A stretch of DNA of 64,000 nucleotides, from positions 62,001-126,000 of the forward strand of contig CAJNDS010000408.1 in the NCBI GenBank assembly GCA_905221605.1. The letters run 5' to 3'. This DNA is from Symbiodinium natans (taxonomy: Eukaryota; Sar; Dinophyceae; Suessiales; Symbiodiniaceae). This document shows positions 1 to 10,314 of the stretch, piece after piece. Made by a program: the position numbers and the translations under genes. Each line of letters starts with the position of its first letter. Position 1 is the stretch's first letter. The notes under the pieces are model-generated. The model made no database searches. It saw only the letters and a list, made by a program, of their open reading frames with translations, and was not told the origin of the DNA.

Positions 1-1718
1 AGCACATGGGGAGATTTTTGTCGCTTGGATTCATGGCATGCTCGAAAGCAAGCATCCCGACGAGTGAGGGGGGAGGGGTGCTGAGCATGTGCTAAGCAAT
101 CATGTTCCAAGGTGGACCGTGTAATGCTGTGGCTCCGCTGCTCTGTGCCAGCGAGGGTGCAGGTGCGGTCTGAAGTTCCACAAGTGCTATGTTGCACCAG
201 CTTGCATTCTTGAGAGTTGAAGGCGACAGCTGAGCTGGACGATGTAGACATTCTTTCGGTTGCAGATGCGCAGAAGGATGGCTACAGTAAGAGTGTTGCG
301 GCAGGGTTTCGAATGTCTCGACCAGCAGGGTTCCCAACCGGGTCGTTGCGTCACTGCAGGATCGAGGGAACGTACTTGGAGTCCAGTTGGTGACCAAGCC
401 GTTGTGCACATTGTGGCTTCGATTGTGGCTTGTGGCAGTGGATTGACAGTGAGATGTCCGCATGACGGCCATCAGGCGTGGAAGAGACACTGCCTTCAGG
501 GCGCGCTTTACTGATGCTTTCGGAAGGACACTAAGTCACTATGTTGTTTCAATTCATGTTTCAATCATGGTGGCATTTGCCCAGATCTGCCCAGCACCAG
601 GACGATCTTGAATGCATCTGAGTATTGGCTCCGCTGGTCGCTCCTTCCCACCGGAAAGGATGTGCTGTCCGTTCCGTTTCAGAAGGCTTCAAGACCAAGG
701 CTTGATCTTCGCACTTGCATGCTGCTTTCCACATTCAGGCGTGGCTGTCCGCCAGCAAAGAGGCTCCCAGAAGTGTTTTTATCTTAGGTGCACCGTGCCA
801 GCACTGTTAGCAAAGTGGGGAGGGAGGGCAGTGTTTTCTTGTGACAGGACCTTTCGATGGCCTCTCTCGTTGTGCCGGGAGATGCCACGGTAGGCGCCAC
901 AGCACGGCTGAAGCTGGAGGCCTGAGGGCTCATGCCGCGTGACCACACTCCCGACCCCCTTCAGAACTACATTGAGACATATTGAGAACCATTTCAAACA
1001 CATCTTGGGACAGATCTTGGTGTGTCCTTTGAGACTGAGAGGTGTCGCTGCCCCCCTCGAGCCTTTGCGCTTCGGCTGCCACGCTTGCTGCCTTGCCACT
1101 TCCCAGCGATGATCTGGGAGTGGTGGTTGCCCGGAAGCTGGACACGTGGCCAATGCTGTGATACAGCATTCTATGGGGTACAAACTATGTTGTTCACGAG
1201 GGCACTCCAGGCATTCTCTGGCGATGCTCTGGAATGGGCGAGGAGTAGACCTTTCTCACCGGCTGAGGAGAAGAGTTTAACAACCCCACACTGAGGATGG
1301 GGAACAATGGAGAATCCAGCTGGTCGCCTCTAGTGATTCTAGTGCTACGCTTGTACTACAAAACAAGTAACATCCAGCCGGCTTACAGAAGCAACCTTTT
1401 GCGGCATGGTCCCATGGGTCCCAGAGTACGAAAAGAGATATGGACCCCACCTACAGCGACAAGGCCTTTCACTCTCCTAGCCAATGTTGTCCGTCACTCA
1501 TATGAATTCGTTTCACTCTTCATATGCTTCATTGATTGGCTGCCTTTTTCTGCGTGCACTGGGTAGTCAGCTGCAAGTCTTGTCTGTCCTTTCGGTCGAC
1601 GCTGTTCTCCGGTGGCTTCTCGAGCAACTGCTCTTGCTTTCGATCCTGCTAGTTAATGTTGTTAATCTTACATTGTATCATGGTGTATCATGGTGTCATA
1701 TTGGTGTCATTTGGCTCT
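1..1718. other. No recognisable gene
   Basis: I see no convincing exon, RNA gene or repeat here. Open frames up to about 130 codons occur on both strands, but none shows a recognisable motif or flanking splice signals. A (CT)n run follows at 1719-1741. Confidence 0.4.
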
Positions 1719-1850
1719 CTCTCTCTCTCTCTCTCTCTCTTGGGAAACGAACTCGTAACTGAACTTAACAAGGAACTTCGCTGGCCGGGCCATCCAGAGA
1801 AGCCACGGTTTGCTATGTTCAAGAACCTGTGTCCCGGCCGCGAGAGATGC

Positions 1851-1914
1851 AACTTGATGTAACTTGATGTAACTTGATGTAACTTGATGTAACTTGATGT
1901 AACTTGATGTAACT
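1851..1914. repeat. Decamer minisatellite AACTTGATGT x6
   Basis: Six exact head-to-tail copies of AACTTGATGT, followed by a partial copy (AACT). A 10-bp period recurs at two other places in the window with unrelated sequence (8120-8150 and 50256-50292). Confidence 0.95.
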
Positions 1915-2486
1915 GGCTATTACTGTCTTAACGGCTTAAGTGGAACTTGACTATGAAACTCAAGTACAACACTTGTACAGCAATCATGTTTCGTGTTTTT
2001 TTGGGTTGCTTGCATTGCAATTCTTGAGATCCATCGTGCTGGAAGCGGGCTTTGGAACTGGTCGGGCTCACCTCGAAGTGCCAGAGGAGATGTTTGAGGC
2101 TCCTGTGCGGGTCTGCAGGGCTAGGCATTCAAGGCAGGTCCACCTTTCAGAGTTTAGAGCCCTTGCCTGAGGTCGTTGAAGCTTCAGAAATCTGTGGTCA
2201 TGCTGATGTGCAGCCATGCATTCCAGCTGGGACCTCACGAGTGGACTGGTGATGAGTTGTCTGCCAGCTGTGCCAGCTGTTGAAAGCACTTTGCGATGCC
2301 TGAGTTGTAGTTCTAAAGTGTTTTTGATTTCTGCAGGCGCTTTGGATTGGGTCGCCATGCAATGTCACCAAAGCTGCAGTTCAACGATGGTTTCTGAAAC
2401 CACTCGCCCAAGGCCCTTCAGGCATGTTTCGTATTCCAGACATATTCCACTCTGCCAACGTGGGGCGATTCTGCAGTTTTCTGCAG

Positions 2487-2596
2487 GCTCTGCCTTTGTG
2501 CGTCTTTGGGATCCCGACCTCCTGGGCGCGCAGCCGCAGCAGCTGGAGATAACCGTCCGCGCGGCCAAGCAGCTAGAGCTGGGACTCCTCGGTCAG
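2487..2596 (+). CDS. Exon-like segment, possible C2-like start
   Basis: Bounded by CTGCAG before and a GC-type donor (CAG|GCCGTG) after. The frame reads SAFVRLWDPDLLGAQPQQ then LEITVRAAKQLELG. The alternating hydrophobic pattern after the proline-glutamine stretch resembles the first strand of a C2 domain, but the calcium-binding aspartates are not visible. It may belong to the + strand gene that ends at 8106. Function not established. Confidence 0.25.
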
Positions 2597-2640
2597 GCCG
2601 TGCTCACAAGTACATACACTGAGCAAGAAGAAACACCCGC

Positions 2641-2846
2641 ACATACCCACCCACCCACCCCTACCCACCCCTACCCACACTCACCCCGCCCACCCCGCCC
2701 ACCCCGCCCNNNNNNNNNNNNNNNNNNNNNNNNNNNNNNNNNNNNNNNNNNNNNNNNNNNNNNNNNNNNNNNNNNNNNNNNNNNNNNNNNNNNNNNNNNN
2801 NNNNNNNNNNNNNNNNNNNNNNNNNNNNNNNNNNNNNNNNNNNNNN
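2641..2846. other. CCCA-rich simple repeat running into an assembly gap
   Basis: An ACCC/CCCGCC simple repeat (2641-2709) leads directly into 137 undetermined bases (2710-2846). Sequence after the gap resumes with ACACACCCCG. The gap very likely reflects failure to read through the repeat, so its length may be an estimate. Confidence 0.95.
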
Positions 2847-3018
2847 AAACACACCCCGAGATTGTCCTTCCGTGCATTGCGGCTCGTGGTGCAGATGTTC
2901 ATATGTTTGCACATGGTGGTGCGCTTTGCGGACTTTCCCGCGACCCCTCGGCTCATCTCGTCTCCATTGAGTGCTCTCCACGTCCGCTTTGTTTCTGGGG
3001 AGTTCGAAGGACGCGCAG

Positions 3019-3087
3019 GCGGAGGTGACAGTTGTGCGCGGCGTGCTCTGGCAGCTGCGAGTCGACATTCGAGATGCGGAGGGCGAG
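3019..3087 (+). CDS. Exon-like segment, 23 residues, beta-strand-rich
   Basis: Exactly 69 bases between CGCAG and a GC donor (GGCGAG|GCGAAA), in phase 0. It reads AEVTVVRGVLWQLRVDIRDA then EGE. The LWQLRVDIRDAEG part looks like a C2-type beta strand and loop. A GA-repeat begins in the following intron-like sequence (3100-3146). Assignment to the same gene as the other exon-like pieces up to 8106 is inference. Confidence 0.3.
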
Positions 3088-3099
3088 GCGAAACAGAGT

Positions 3100-3146
3100 C
3101 AGAGAGAGAGGGGGAGAGAGAGTGAGAGAGAGAGAGAGAGAGCGAC
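3100..3146. repeat. (GA)n microsatellite
   Basis: A nearly uninterrupted GA-rich tract with a few G insertions. Confidence 0.9.
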
Positions 3147-5329
3147 TCATGTGACGTGCAATTCTGACCCAATGCGCCTTTGCAATTTTTCTCCTTATCC
3201 TTTCTGCCAATCCCCGTCATGTGTAAGAGGCTCTGGGCATGGTGAACTGGGCGGCGTTGGAGCTCAAGCTTAGGAGCAGCGACCCAGGAGACGGAAGGGA
3301 CGGCCCAAGGGACCCTGTTCCACGAGTTAAGTGCATCGTAGGAATTGAACACTTGCCCATGTTGCCCCGCCTCAGCTGGGCTGAAGCCAGGGGACGTGCA
3401 CCGCAGGGTGGACGTCATGACCTGGCATGCGACATCATGCGACTGTCATGTATCATCTGAATCGTTTGAGACCAACGGTACTTGTCCCACGTGCTGGGTT
3501 GCGAGGAGCTTTCGAGGTCCGGGAGAGCACCACAAGATGCGGACAGCACGAGCGCCTTTGCTGCTGTTGCTGCAACAACTGCGCGTGAGATAACCGCAGT
3601 TCTCGCGAAGGAACGCATGTTATTTCACAGGAGGATTTTGGCTGAGGTGCATTTGCCACACTCCCGGCATTTATCGCCTTTCAGCTGAGATGCAGGAGCA
3701 ATGGATACCAGCGGTGTCATTCGGGAGGGCTAGAAAAGGATCAAAGAGGTCTTGGCTCAGGGCCTTTTTGATGTCAGGAACTGGCATGTTCGTTTGTGGC
3801 ATTTAAGAGGCCACTGCGCGCTCGACCCCACCTGATAGAAAGTCAGAGGACTTTCCAAGCGGGACCATCTACTCACGCGTGCTCCACGTGCATTGCCTGC
3901 CAGAGCATTGCCCTCAGATGCAGAAGATGAAGGGCTCCAAAGCTGCTGAAACGATCTGCGCTCAGATTCGATGTCGTCCTGAAGGACATCGTCGTGATGC
4001 CAGGCGCAAGACGTTCTCACAGTTCGCCTGCTGACAGTTCAGAGCTTCAAAAAAGGGTCCAACTCATGTTGTAGTTGCCATTGAACCTGCTTTTGTCTCC
4101 ATCGGTTTGTTCATCCTAGCTGGCAATTCGCCATTGTGTCCATGAGTCCAGCCCGAACGAAACTGTAGGTCTTCTGCAGGTGTACATTTTGAGGTTACTA
4201 AGGCGGTCTGATCATCCCTGCGCGCACTGAAGGTTCGACCATGTCTTAGTCACCGTCTCTCGACTCTCGATCCACTGAGCATTCTCCCGTTTCGGCGGTG
4301 AAACATGAGGCAGAAGAGGGAATCTTAGCCAAAGTAATGTTGGGCTGCTTTCGTAGGGGTCCAGGCTATTGAGGATCGTGCGACTGTTTAAGGGTCCAGG
4401 GTGGGGTCCGCTAAAGTCTAAAGTACTCCATAAAGTCAAGTTGTTCTTTAAACCAAGTTTTTTAAACTTGAAATTCTCAAAGCCAAGCCGTCCAAACCTT
4501 CAAACCCAAACAACCCAAAATACAAGTTTCTTCTCAAATTGGGTTTCTCCTTGAGTTTCTTTACAAAGGGCTTGCGCATGCTTGCGCCTTCAGGCTGCAC
4601 TTTGATTACTTTAGTCTGGGTTTGGGACTTTTCAAAACCTGGTCTCAGCAGCCTGAGGCAACAGGGCTGGCCACACAGGGGGCTAAGGAAGTTCCTGAGC
4701 CTCACGGGCCCAGCTTTCTTTTGAGCCCGAAGCCACACTAGGCCCGGGTGGCTCAGGCCTTTCGGGGGTTGGGGGGAGGGCAGACAAAGCCTTGATTCCT
4801 CTGACAAGTGGGGTTTACGGCAGATGTTTCGTTTGTGTCGGTTGCCCGTGCCGACACAGAATCGCATTCTGCAACTGTGGGCTTCGCAGTGACCGCAAGC
4901 TCCGAAAAGGCAAAACGCCAGAAGCTCGAACCTATTTCGTGAGGCTTGCCGTCGACAGAAATTTAAAATCAAGTTCTCACCTTTTTGTACAGTCGACAAG
5001 TTGAAGACATTGAACATTTCTGAACAGCTTATGGTGCACGAGTGATCAGCATCAATCATCCCAGTCCGACAAGGTCAGAACGAACGAAGGCAATTCAGGC
5101 ATTTGGCCTTGGCATAGCGGCAAAGCATCAGGCACTTTTCGCCTTGGCAAATGCAATATTTTCATAAGGTCGCGATGTTGGCTTCTGTACATCCGCAAGT
5201 GTTGAAACATTGAAACATGTGGACCTTCTTTACCCTTCTTACAGGGGAAATCCCACAGCATGGGGATTTCCGCAGCCCGGTCAGGGCTTTGCTGCCCGTG
5301 CAATTGAGATGTTCCAACTGTCAGGTCAG

Positions 5330-5431
5330 GCCTTTGAGCTGACTTTCACCGGGGGCCCGCCCCGAAGCGATGAGCGGACCACGTTCCGCTTCACGTCGAG
5401 CGATTCGGCCGTTGCCAGTATCACCCTCAGA
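5330..5431 (+). CDS. Exon-like segment, beta-sandwich-like
   Basis: It follows CTGTCAGGTCAG and ends before a GT donor (CTCAGA|GTGTAG); without splicing the frame stops at once. It reads AFELTFTGGPPRSDERTTFR then FTSSDSAVASITLR. Strands such as FELTF and ASITLR suggest a beta-sandwich fold. The acceptor could instead be five bases earlier (5325). No family assigned. Confidence 0.3.
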
Positions 5432-5535
5432 GTGTAGGGAAGCTTTGAAGCAGCTGAACGGCTTGCAGAGTTGGCAGTCTGCACCTGCGCGTTGTGTTGT
5501 GCCGAGTTCTGCCGAGTTCAGCTAACACTTTAGAG

Positions 5536-5660
5536 GCATCGATGAAGGCGATGGCCTGGTTATCGCTCGCAGTCCTGGCTCGGCGGAGCTCTCGGTACAG
5601 CTACTGGAGCGCAACACTCGCCGAGAGATTGCGCGTGCAGGAGAGCTGTTTACACCCTCT
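5536..5660 (+). CDS. Exon-like segment, beta-sandwich-like
   Basis: It starts after TTTAGAG and reads GIDEGDGLVIARSPGSAELS then VQLLERNTRREIARAGELFT. The segment SAELSVQLLERNTRR fits a C2 or similar beta-sandwich. The 3' boundary is unclear; GC and GA donors lie at 5640-5646. With the piece at 5330-5431 it supports a multi-exon + strand gene here. Confidence 0.35.
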
Positions 5661-6731
5661 TGCTGCGCTATCACTGATTATCATTGATTATCATGACAGA
5701 TACTATCACATACTGCATGCAGATGGCAACGCGGCAGGCAAATCAAGCTTCTGCGACTGCATCTTGGAACGGCCTATGTCTGATAGTTTGTGCCGTGAGG
5801 AGCGTATGTGACAGTTGGCGTCCCGTGGAACGCGTCGATTGGTGCCGTAGACTCCTTATCAGGACTGAACTGGCGGCATGAAAGGGTGCTTTCTGGGTGC
5901 CCCGAGTGATATTTATCCATCGCTATCATTCGCAAAGGACACAGAGAAGGTGAGGGAGATGAGGGAATTCTGCGGCTCGGCACCCTGGAGCCGTTGAGGC
6001 TGCGGGCCCGACTCTGGTCAGGACAGGTCCATGCCCTGAAGTTCCTGAAAGTTTCAAGTGAGGTTCTCACTCGTAGTACACTTTACACTAATCTTTGCAC
6101 TCACAACTGAACACTCCCCGTTTCGGAGGAGCTCTGGAGTTGACCCCCGTGTTGCTCGCTATGGCCAGCAGCGAGGCCAGTTCACGCCAAGTTCACAGAA
6201 CGCAGCTCTGAAGACCCTCAAAGCTTCAGATCCCTCAGGAGACATTGTCGGAGTTGTGTCAAAGGGTTTTCCAAAAGGTGAATACCTGTAAACACTCATC
6301 AATCAGATGCGGTCTGTGGGATGGAGGGTGTATTTTGTCGTGATGTTGTTTGTTTTGCGATTTCTTCTTTGAAAAGGGTTGGCGGAGAGGGGTAACGAAA
6401 ACTTTTATTGTGTAACCTCTATTTTCTTTATGCTGTACTCGAAAAACAACTACTAGGAGGAAGACCTCTGCAGCGGGCGTGGGGCTGGGAAGGATCGAGG
6501 AAGAAGAGGACGGAAACAAGGAAAGAAGGACAGAAATAACGAATGCTCTGCTCTAAGGTTTTTTGCCTTCAAATATGTCGAAGTGATACTTGCAGAAAAT
6601 GCAGCGTGTTGGGGCAGTCCCCTCCCCTGCTGCCCAGACCCACCCACAAAGTAGGCCAGCCCAATTCCACCAGTTCAAAAAGCTAGTTCAAGATGTTCAA
6701 GTGATCCTATGCAGGCAGCTCCTTCCTTCAG

Positions 6732-7047
6732 TGCCGAGATCAGTCGGACAGTGTACAGGGCAGCGCAGGAGATGAGGAAGCCTGTGGTGGAGGCCGTGGA
6801 GGCCAGAGACAACCGCGAGAGGATCGAGAGGTGGTGCACTGCAGAAGTGCAGGAGCCTTTGTGAACCAATGAGCAGATCTGTGATCAGGCAGCCAGTGCA
6901 GCGGCACAGCGTTTGGCCATGGAGGAAGGCCTCACCGGCCGCGACTCCGCTGGCGCTGGGGCTGCGCTTGGCCTTCGGTGTCATTTCCGCTGGACTTCGG
7001 ACAGCTCGGTCGTGCTGGAGCCCGTTGGCTTTGGCGCACGACCCTGA
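6732..7047 (+). CDS. Two exon-like segments, unknown protein
   Basis: The first part (6732 to about 6860) reads AEISRTVYRAAQEMRKPVVE then AVEARDNRERIERW, probably helical and charged. The second (about 6874-7047, same frame after a TGA at 6861) reads QICDQAASAAAQRLAMEE then GLTGRDSAGAGAALGLRCHF. Codon use looks coding in both. The short sequence GTGAACCAATGAG between them is too short for a normal intron, so the boundary is unresolved. No family recognised. Confidence 0.35.
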
Positions 7048-7843
7048 GAACGCTGTCTTCAGCACATTCGGCAGCTTGCTTCTCGCTCGGAGTTGATCAC
7101 GTTGAGCAGGCGCTGGCTGTGGATGTGCGGATTCCGCCGGCTGTGCCATCAACAGCTGGACAACAGGAGGAGCATGAGCATATGTCAAGGGGAGCACTGC
7201 ATACTGATGACATTTCTGCAAGAGGTAGACGTGATGGTGCAGATCACCTGTCCTTTGGGCTCAGGCCCGTGTGTCTGTGTTTGGATAGTTGCTTGACAGT
7301 TGTGTCAGCGCTTGAGCATTTGAGCGGTTAAGCTTGGAAGTTTAGGAGACGAGCAGCTGCATCTTCAGGTGCCTTTGCTGCCTTTGCTGCCTTTGCTCTT
7401 GTGTCTCAAAAAGCCGTTAGAATCATCGAATCAGCCCCCCACAGTGGGAGTTCTGTTGGAAATGTGTTCGAAGGCGAAGCGTCTACTACCGGTGGTCCAG
7501 CCACTTGCGTTGCTGGCTCCCTCCACAGGCTGTGCTGCCTCGCCGTAGGTGAACGTGATGGAATGTGATTCATTGTATCCTCGCCTTGTCTGCAAAGCTT
7601 TTGCAAGCGTGCAACTTGTACACCAAGTTGTATATGACCGCTGATCGCTACTGTACTGGCCGACGGGAGTGCCATGTTAGGTTTATGGGCTGTGGTGGAC
7701 AATGTGGATACTGCATCCCTGCTGGTGCGGCACTTCGCGTATGGAACGTGCGGCGTCGTAGTGGCACTCTGCTCATGATCATTGACGCTAAGGTGCCGCC
7801 ACACGCACGGCTCTTTTTGCACTTTAACCTTCCCCGATCGCAG

Positions 7844-8106
7844 CTGAAGGCCTCGAACGGCTGGTGAGCTTCGCACAGCTTCGTGACTTGTGCCCGCAGA
7901 TGCAGGTTGATGTTGGGCAAGACCGGATCATTCAGTTGCTAGAGACCGGAGAGGTGGCTGCCTCCTCGGACGTGCAGAGCGCCAACTAGAATCAACTCTT
8001 GCACATTATTCTTACATCCTGTTTCTCTCAGGTCGAGCTTGAGACGGGGTCAGAAGAGGGCCAGTCCGCACTTCGTGTGCAAGCGTGGGCCTTTGGTTTG
8101 AACTGA
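7844..8106 (+). CDS. 3' terminal exons of an unassigned + strand gene
   Basis: Exon 7844-7971 follows GATCGCAG and reads EGLERLVSFAQLRDLCPQMQ then VDVGQDRIIQLLETGE. A 60-base GT..AG intron (7972-8031, donor GAC|GTGCAG, acceptor CTCTCAG|GTCGAG) joins it in phase 0 to the last exon 8032-8106, which reads VELETGSEEGQSALRV then QAWAFGLN and stops at TGA. The acidic C-terminus and exact phase match make this a likely real gene end. Pieces back to about 2487 may be its earlier exons. I do not recognise the family. Confidence 0.55.
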
Positions 8107-9310
8107 CGCATGACGATCGCAGCACCTTGCAGCACCTTGCAGCACCTTGCAGCCGCGATGCGTCTCACAGTGAGGCCGTTGACTCGCAGCTTCGCATGCC
8201 ACCGATGCAAGTCTCAGTCCGAACCTCAGCCGCCACGTGCAAGCAGTTTTGGGTTAACAGCCTGCGCCGGAATTGCGCATTCTTTAAGGTCTTCGTTCGC
8301 AAGGCAGGACAGGGGAGGGTGGTGTTATTGTAAACGCTTGCACCGCGCCGCCTCGGCAGCCGGGCCGGCCCAGAGCAGGGTGCAGTGTGTGGAGACAAAA
8401 CAGTGATAATCGCGATGCCGCCTTAGAAGTGTGAGGAAGGGGTTGCCTGGAGGGTGGCGGGGGGGGGGTCCCAGGCAATCCAGAAATTCCTAGGGGGTGA
8501 GTGTCAACCCTAACCCTGAAAACTCGAAGGATGCCCCAAGCAGGTGAGAAACAACTCCCTTCACTCTGGACTCAGCGACGACCTTTGGCTAAATGCGCGT
8601 GATTGCTATCGGCCATCAAAATGCCCGTTTCCTGTAGGCGCTTTGGTGGCCACTTTCAGCCACCAGCAAAGAGAGCAGCAGGGGGAGCTCGTGTGTTAAG
8701 CCAGAGCGCATGAGCTTCTGGTCACAACATGTGCACCGCAGGCTTTCGATGTCAAAGAGTTGATTGTGTGGGTGGTGCATGTCTGACAGCTGATACAGAA
8801 GTTCAGCCCAAGCACTGAACACCATCATCAACAGCAGCAAGCCCTGAAAGTTCGTTAACCAGGGTGAAGAAGCCGGAGGACGAAACCGAAAAAAAAAACA
8901 ACTTTGTTAATCGTCAAAGGCCCTTAGTAAATGAGTTTCCAGACCCCCGAGAGAACTCAAGATCTTGGGCACTCGAATTATGATCACCCATGCCATGTAC
9001 GCAGGTTTTCGCGGCACGACTGGACGCAGTTCCTTCCCGGACCCGGACTTGGACGCGAAATTCCAGACCATTGAGTGAATTGAAACAGTCTTCGCAGAAG
9101 CTAGCTGTTCTCGTATGAGAACAATTGAACAACTATGTGCAAGAAGCAGACGAATTTTGTGATGTGCGCCAAGGTTGCCGCTTGGCGCAACTGCCTTGTG
9201 CCCATTTTTCCTGGTGGATGTCAGAAGCTTGGAAGCCGGATTGGGCATCCAACAGGGGTCAGCTGCGGCCTTTGTGCAATGTTGGGTTCCATGAGGCAAG
9301 ATTGCTGCGG
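8107..9310. other. Gene-poor interval with a decamer repeat
   Basis: It contains three copies of AGCACCTTGC near 8120-8150 and an ACCCTAACCCTG stretch near 8507. I recognise no exon. Confidence 0.4.
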
Positions 9311-9325
9311 ACATTTTGGCTCCAA
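9311..9325 (+). other. Possible relict of the dinoflagellate spliced leader
   Basis: The bases CATTTTGGCTC followed by CAAA match the core of the known 22-nt dinoflagellate spliced leader, which ends CCATTTTGGCTCAAG, apart from one inserted C. The site lies 123 bases upstream of the UQCRH start. Such relicts arise when trans-spliced mRNA is reverse-transcribed back into the genome. An 11-base match can occur by chance in 64 kb, and the gene downstream has introns, so this is weak. Confidence 0.2.
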
Positions 9326-9447
9326 ATGGTTTGCTGTCACGATGTGCTGCCGCGACTTGCAGTGAGTGCGTAACTCGTTGTCAGCGGACAGGCTGCGCTC
9401 CAGTAGCTGCGCCCCGTAGCTCCCACCGCTGCGCTACACGCTTCGCA

Positions 9448-9918
9448 ATGAGTTTTTCTTACAGTCCGCAGTTCTTCTTGCACTTTGCCAAGTACCATGC
9501 ACCCCACCTGAAACCCGGGGAGGAGCACAAGGACTGCACGCCTGCGGTATCCTGCAGTTCATGACTTCATTTGAACATGTAGATACATTTAGTATATCAC
9601 CTGGCATGCTTGGCTTGCAGCCTTCCTTGTTGGAGGACCCTCTTGACGAGATCAAACCCCGGTGCCTCTCAAGCTGCGCAGACTGGTTGCAGGAGTACAA
9701 TGGCTGCGTAAAACGCATCTCGATGCGCACCGATGGCAAGGGCGATTGCAGGGGTCAGTTTGAAGAGCTGACCATGTGCCAGGACGGGGGCGACATCTCT
9801 GAAGGTTGAATTTCTTCTTCCGATTGCACAGCACAGACTTGATGTCCTAGCCATGGCCAGACACACATCCATGCAGGACCACTGCATCGCGCACGAGATC
9901 TTCCACCATGTAAAGTGA
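9448..9918 (+). CDS. UQCRH: Cytochrome bc1 complex hinge protein (UQCRH/QCR6)
   Basis: Three exons: 9448-9546, 9621-9782 and 9877-9918, giving about 100 residues (family usually 70-90). The protein is the acidic hinge subunit of mitochondrial complex III, which helps cytochrome c1 meet cytochrome c. Exon 2 reads CLSSCADWLQEYNGCVKRIS then DCRGQFEELTMCQ, showing the paired-cysteine pattern. Exon 3 reads DHCIAHEIFHHVK and stops, matching the family's end (DHCVAHKLF...LK). Intron 1 is GT..AG. Intron 2 begins GACGGG and ends ATGCAG, and CAGGAC occurs at both edges, so a GA donor is implied. The start is the first ATG of a phase-compatible exon; the N-terminal 33 residues are unlike the family and less certain. 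Confidence 0.85.
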
Positions 9919-10257
9919 GATGAAGCTTCGCCGGTTTTTGTTGCGCCAAAAAGACGGTGAAAGGCGCCACTGTGGCAAACATAAAAAGGCAGATGCACAC
10001 CGATGCGTTCAACGGAAGAAGAACAAAAGCGTGTGCAGCAAAGACCGCCACAAGATTGTGTCAGTAATGAGCAGCCCTTGCAGCCACATGGGCACTTCAC
10101 AATACCTGGCATCTTCTTACGGATATCGACGTCGAACTCTGCAGATTCCATTGTTCCGGTGTGCTCCGGTGTTCATTGTGGGATCTTGTGCTAAGGCAGC
10201 TGGTCAGACAATGACACTTCCCAGCAACTTCCAGGCCTGTGCTTCCTGTTTAGGGTA

Positions 10258-10314
10258 AAGAGTACAGGGTAATTATAGCGTTTAGGGTTTGAGGGTTTAG
10301 GGTTTAGTGTTTAG
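10258..10314. repeat. Short interstitial TTTAGGG-like tract
   Basis: Degenerate copies of TTTAGGG, the telomere unit of plants and many alveolates, lie 340 bases after UQCRH. Confidence 0.7.
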
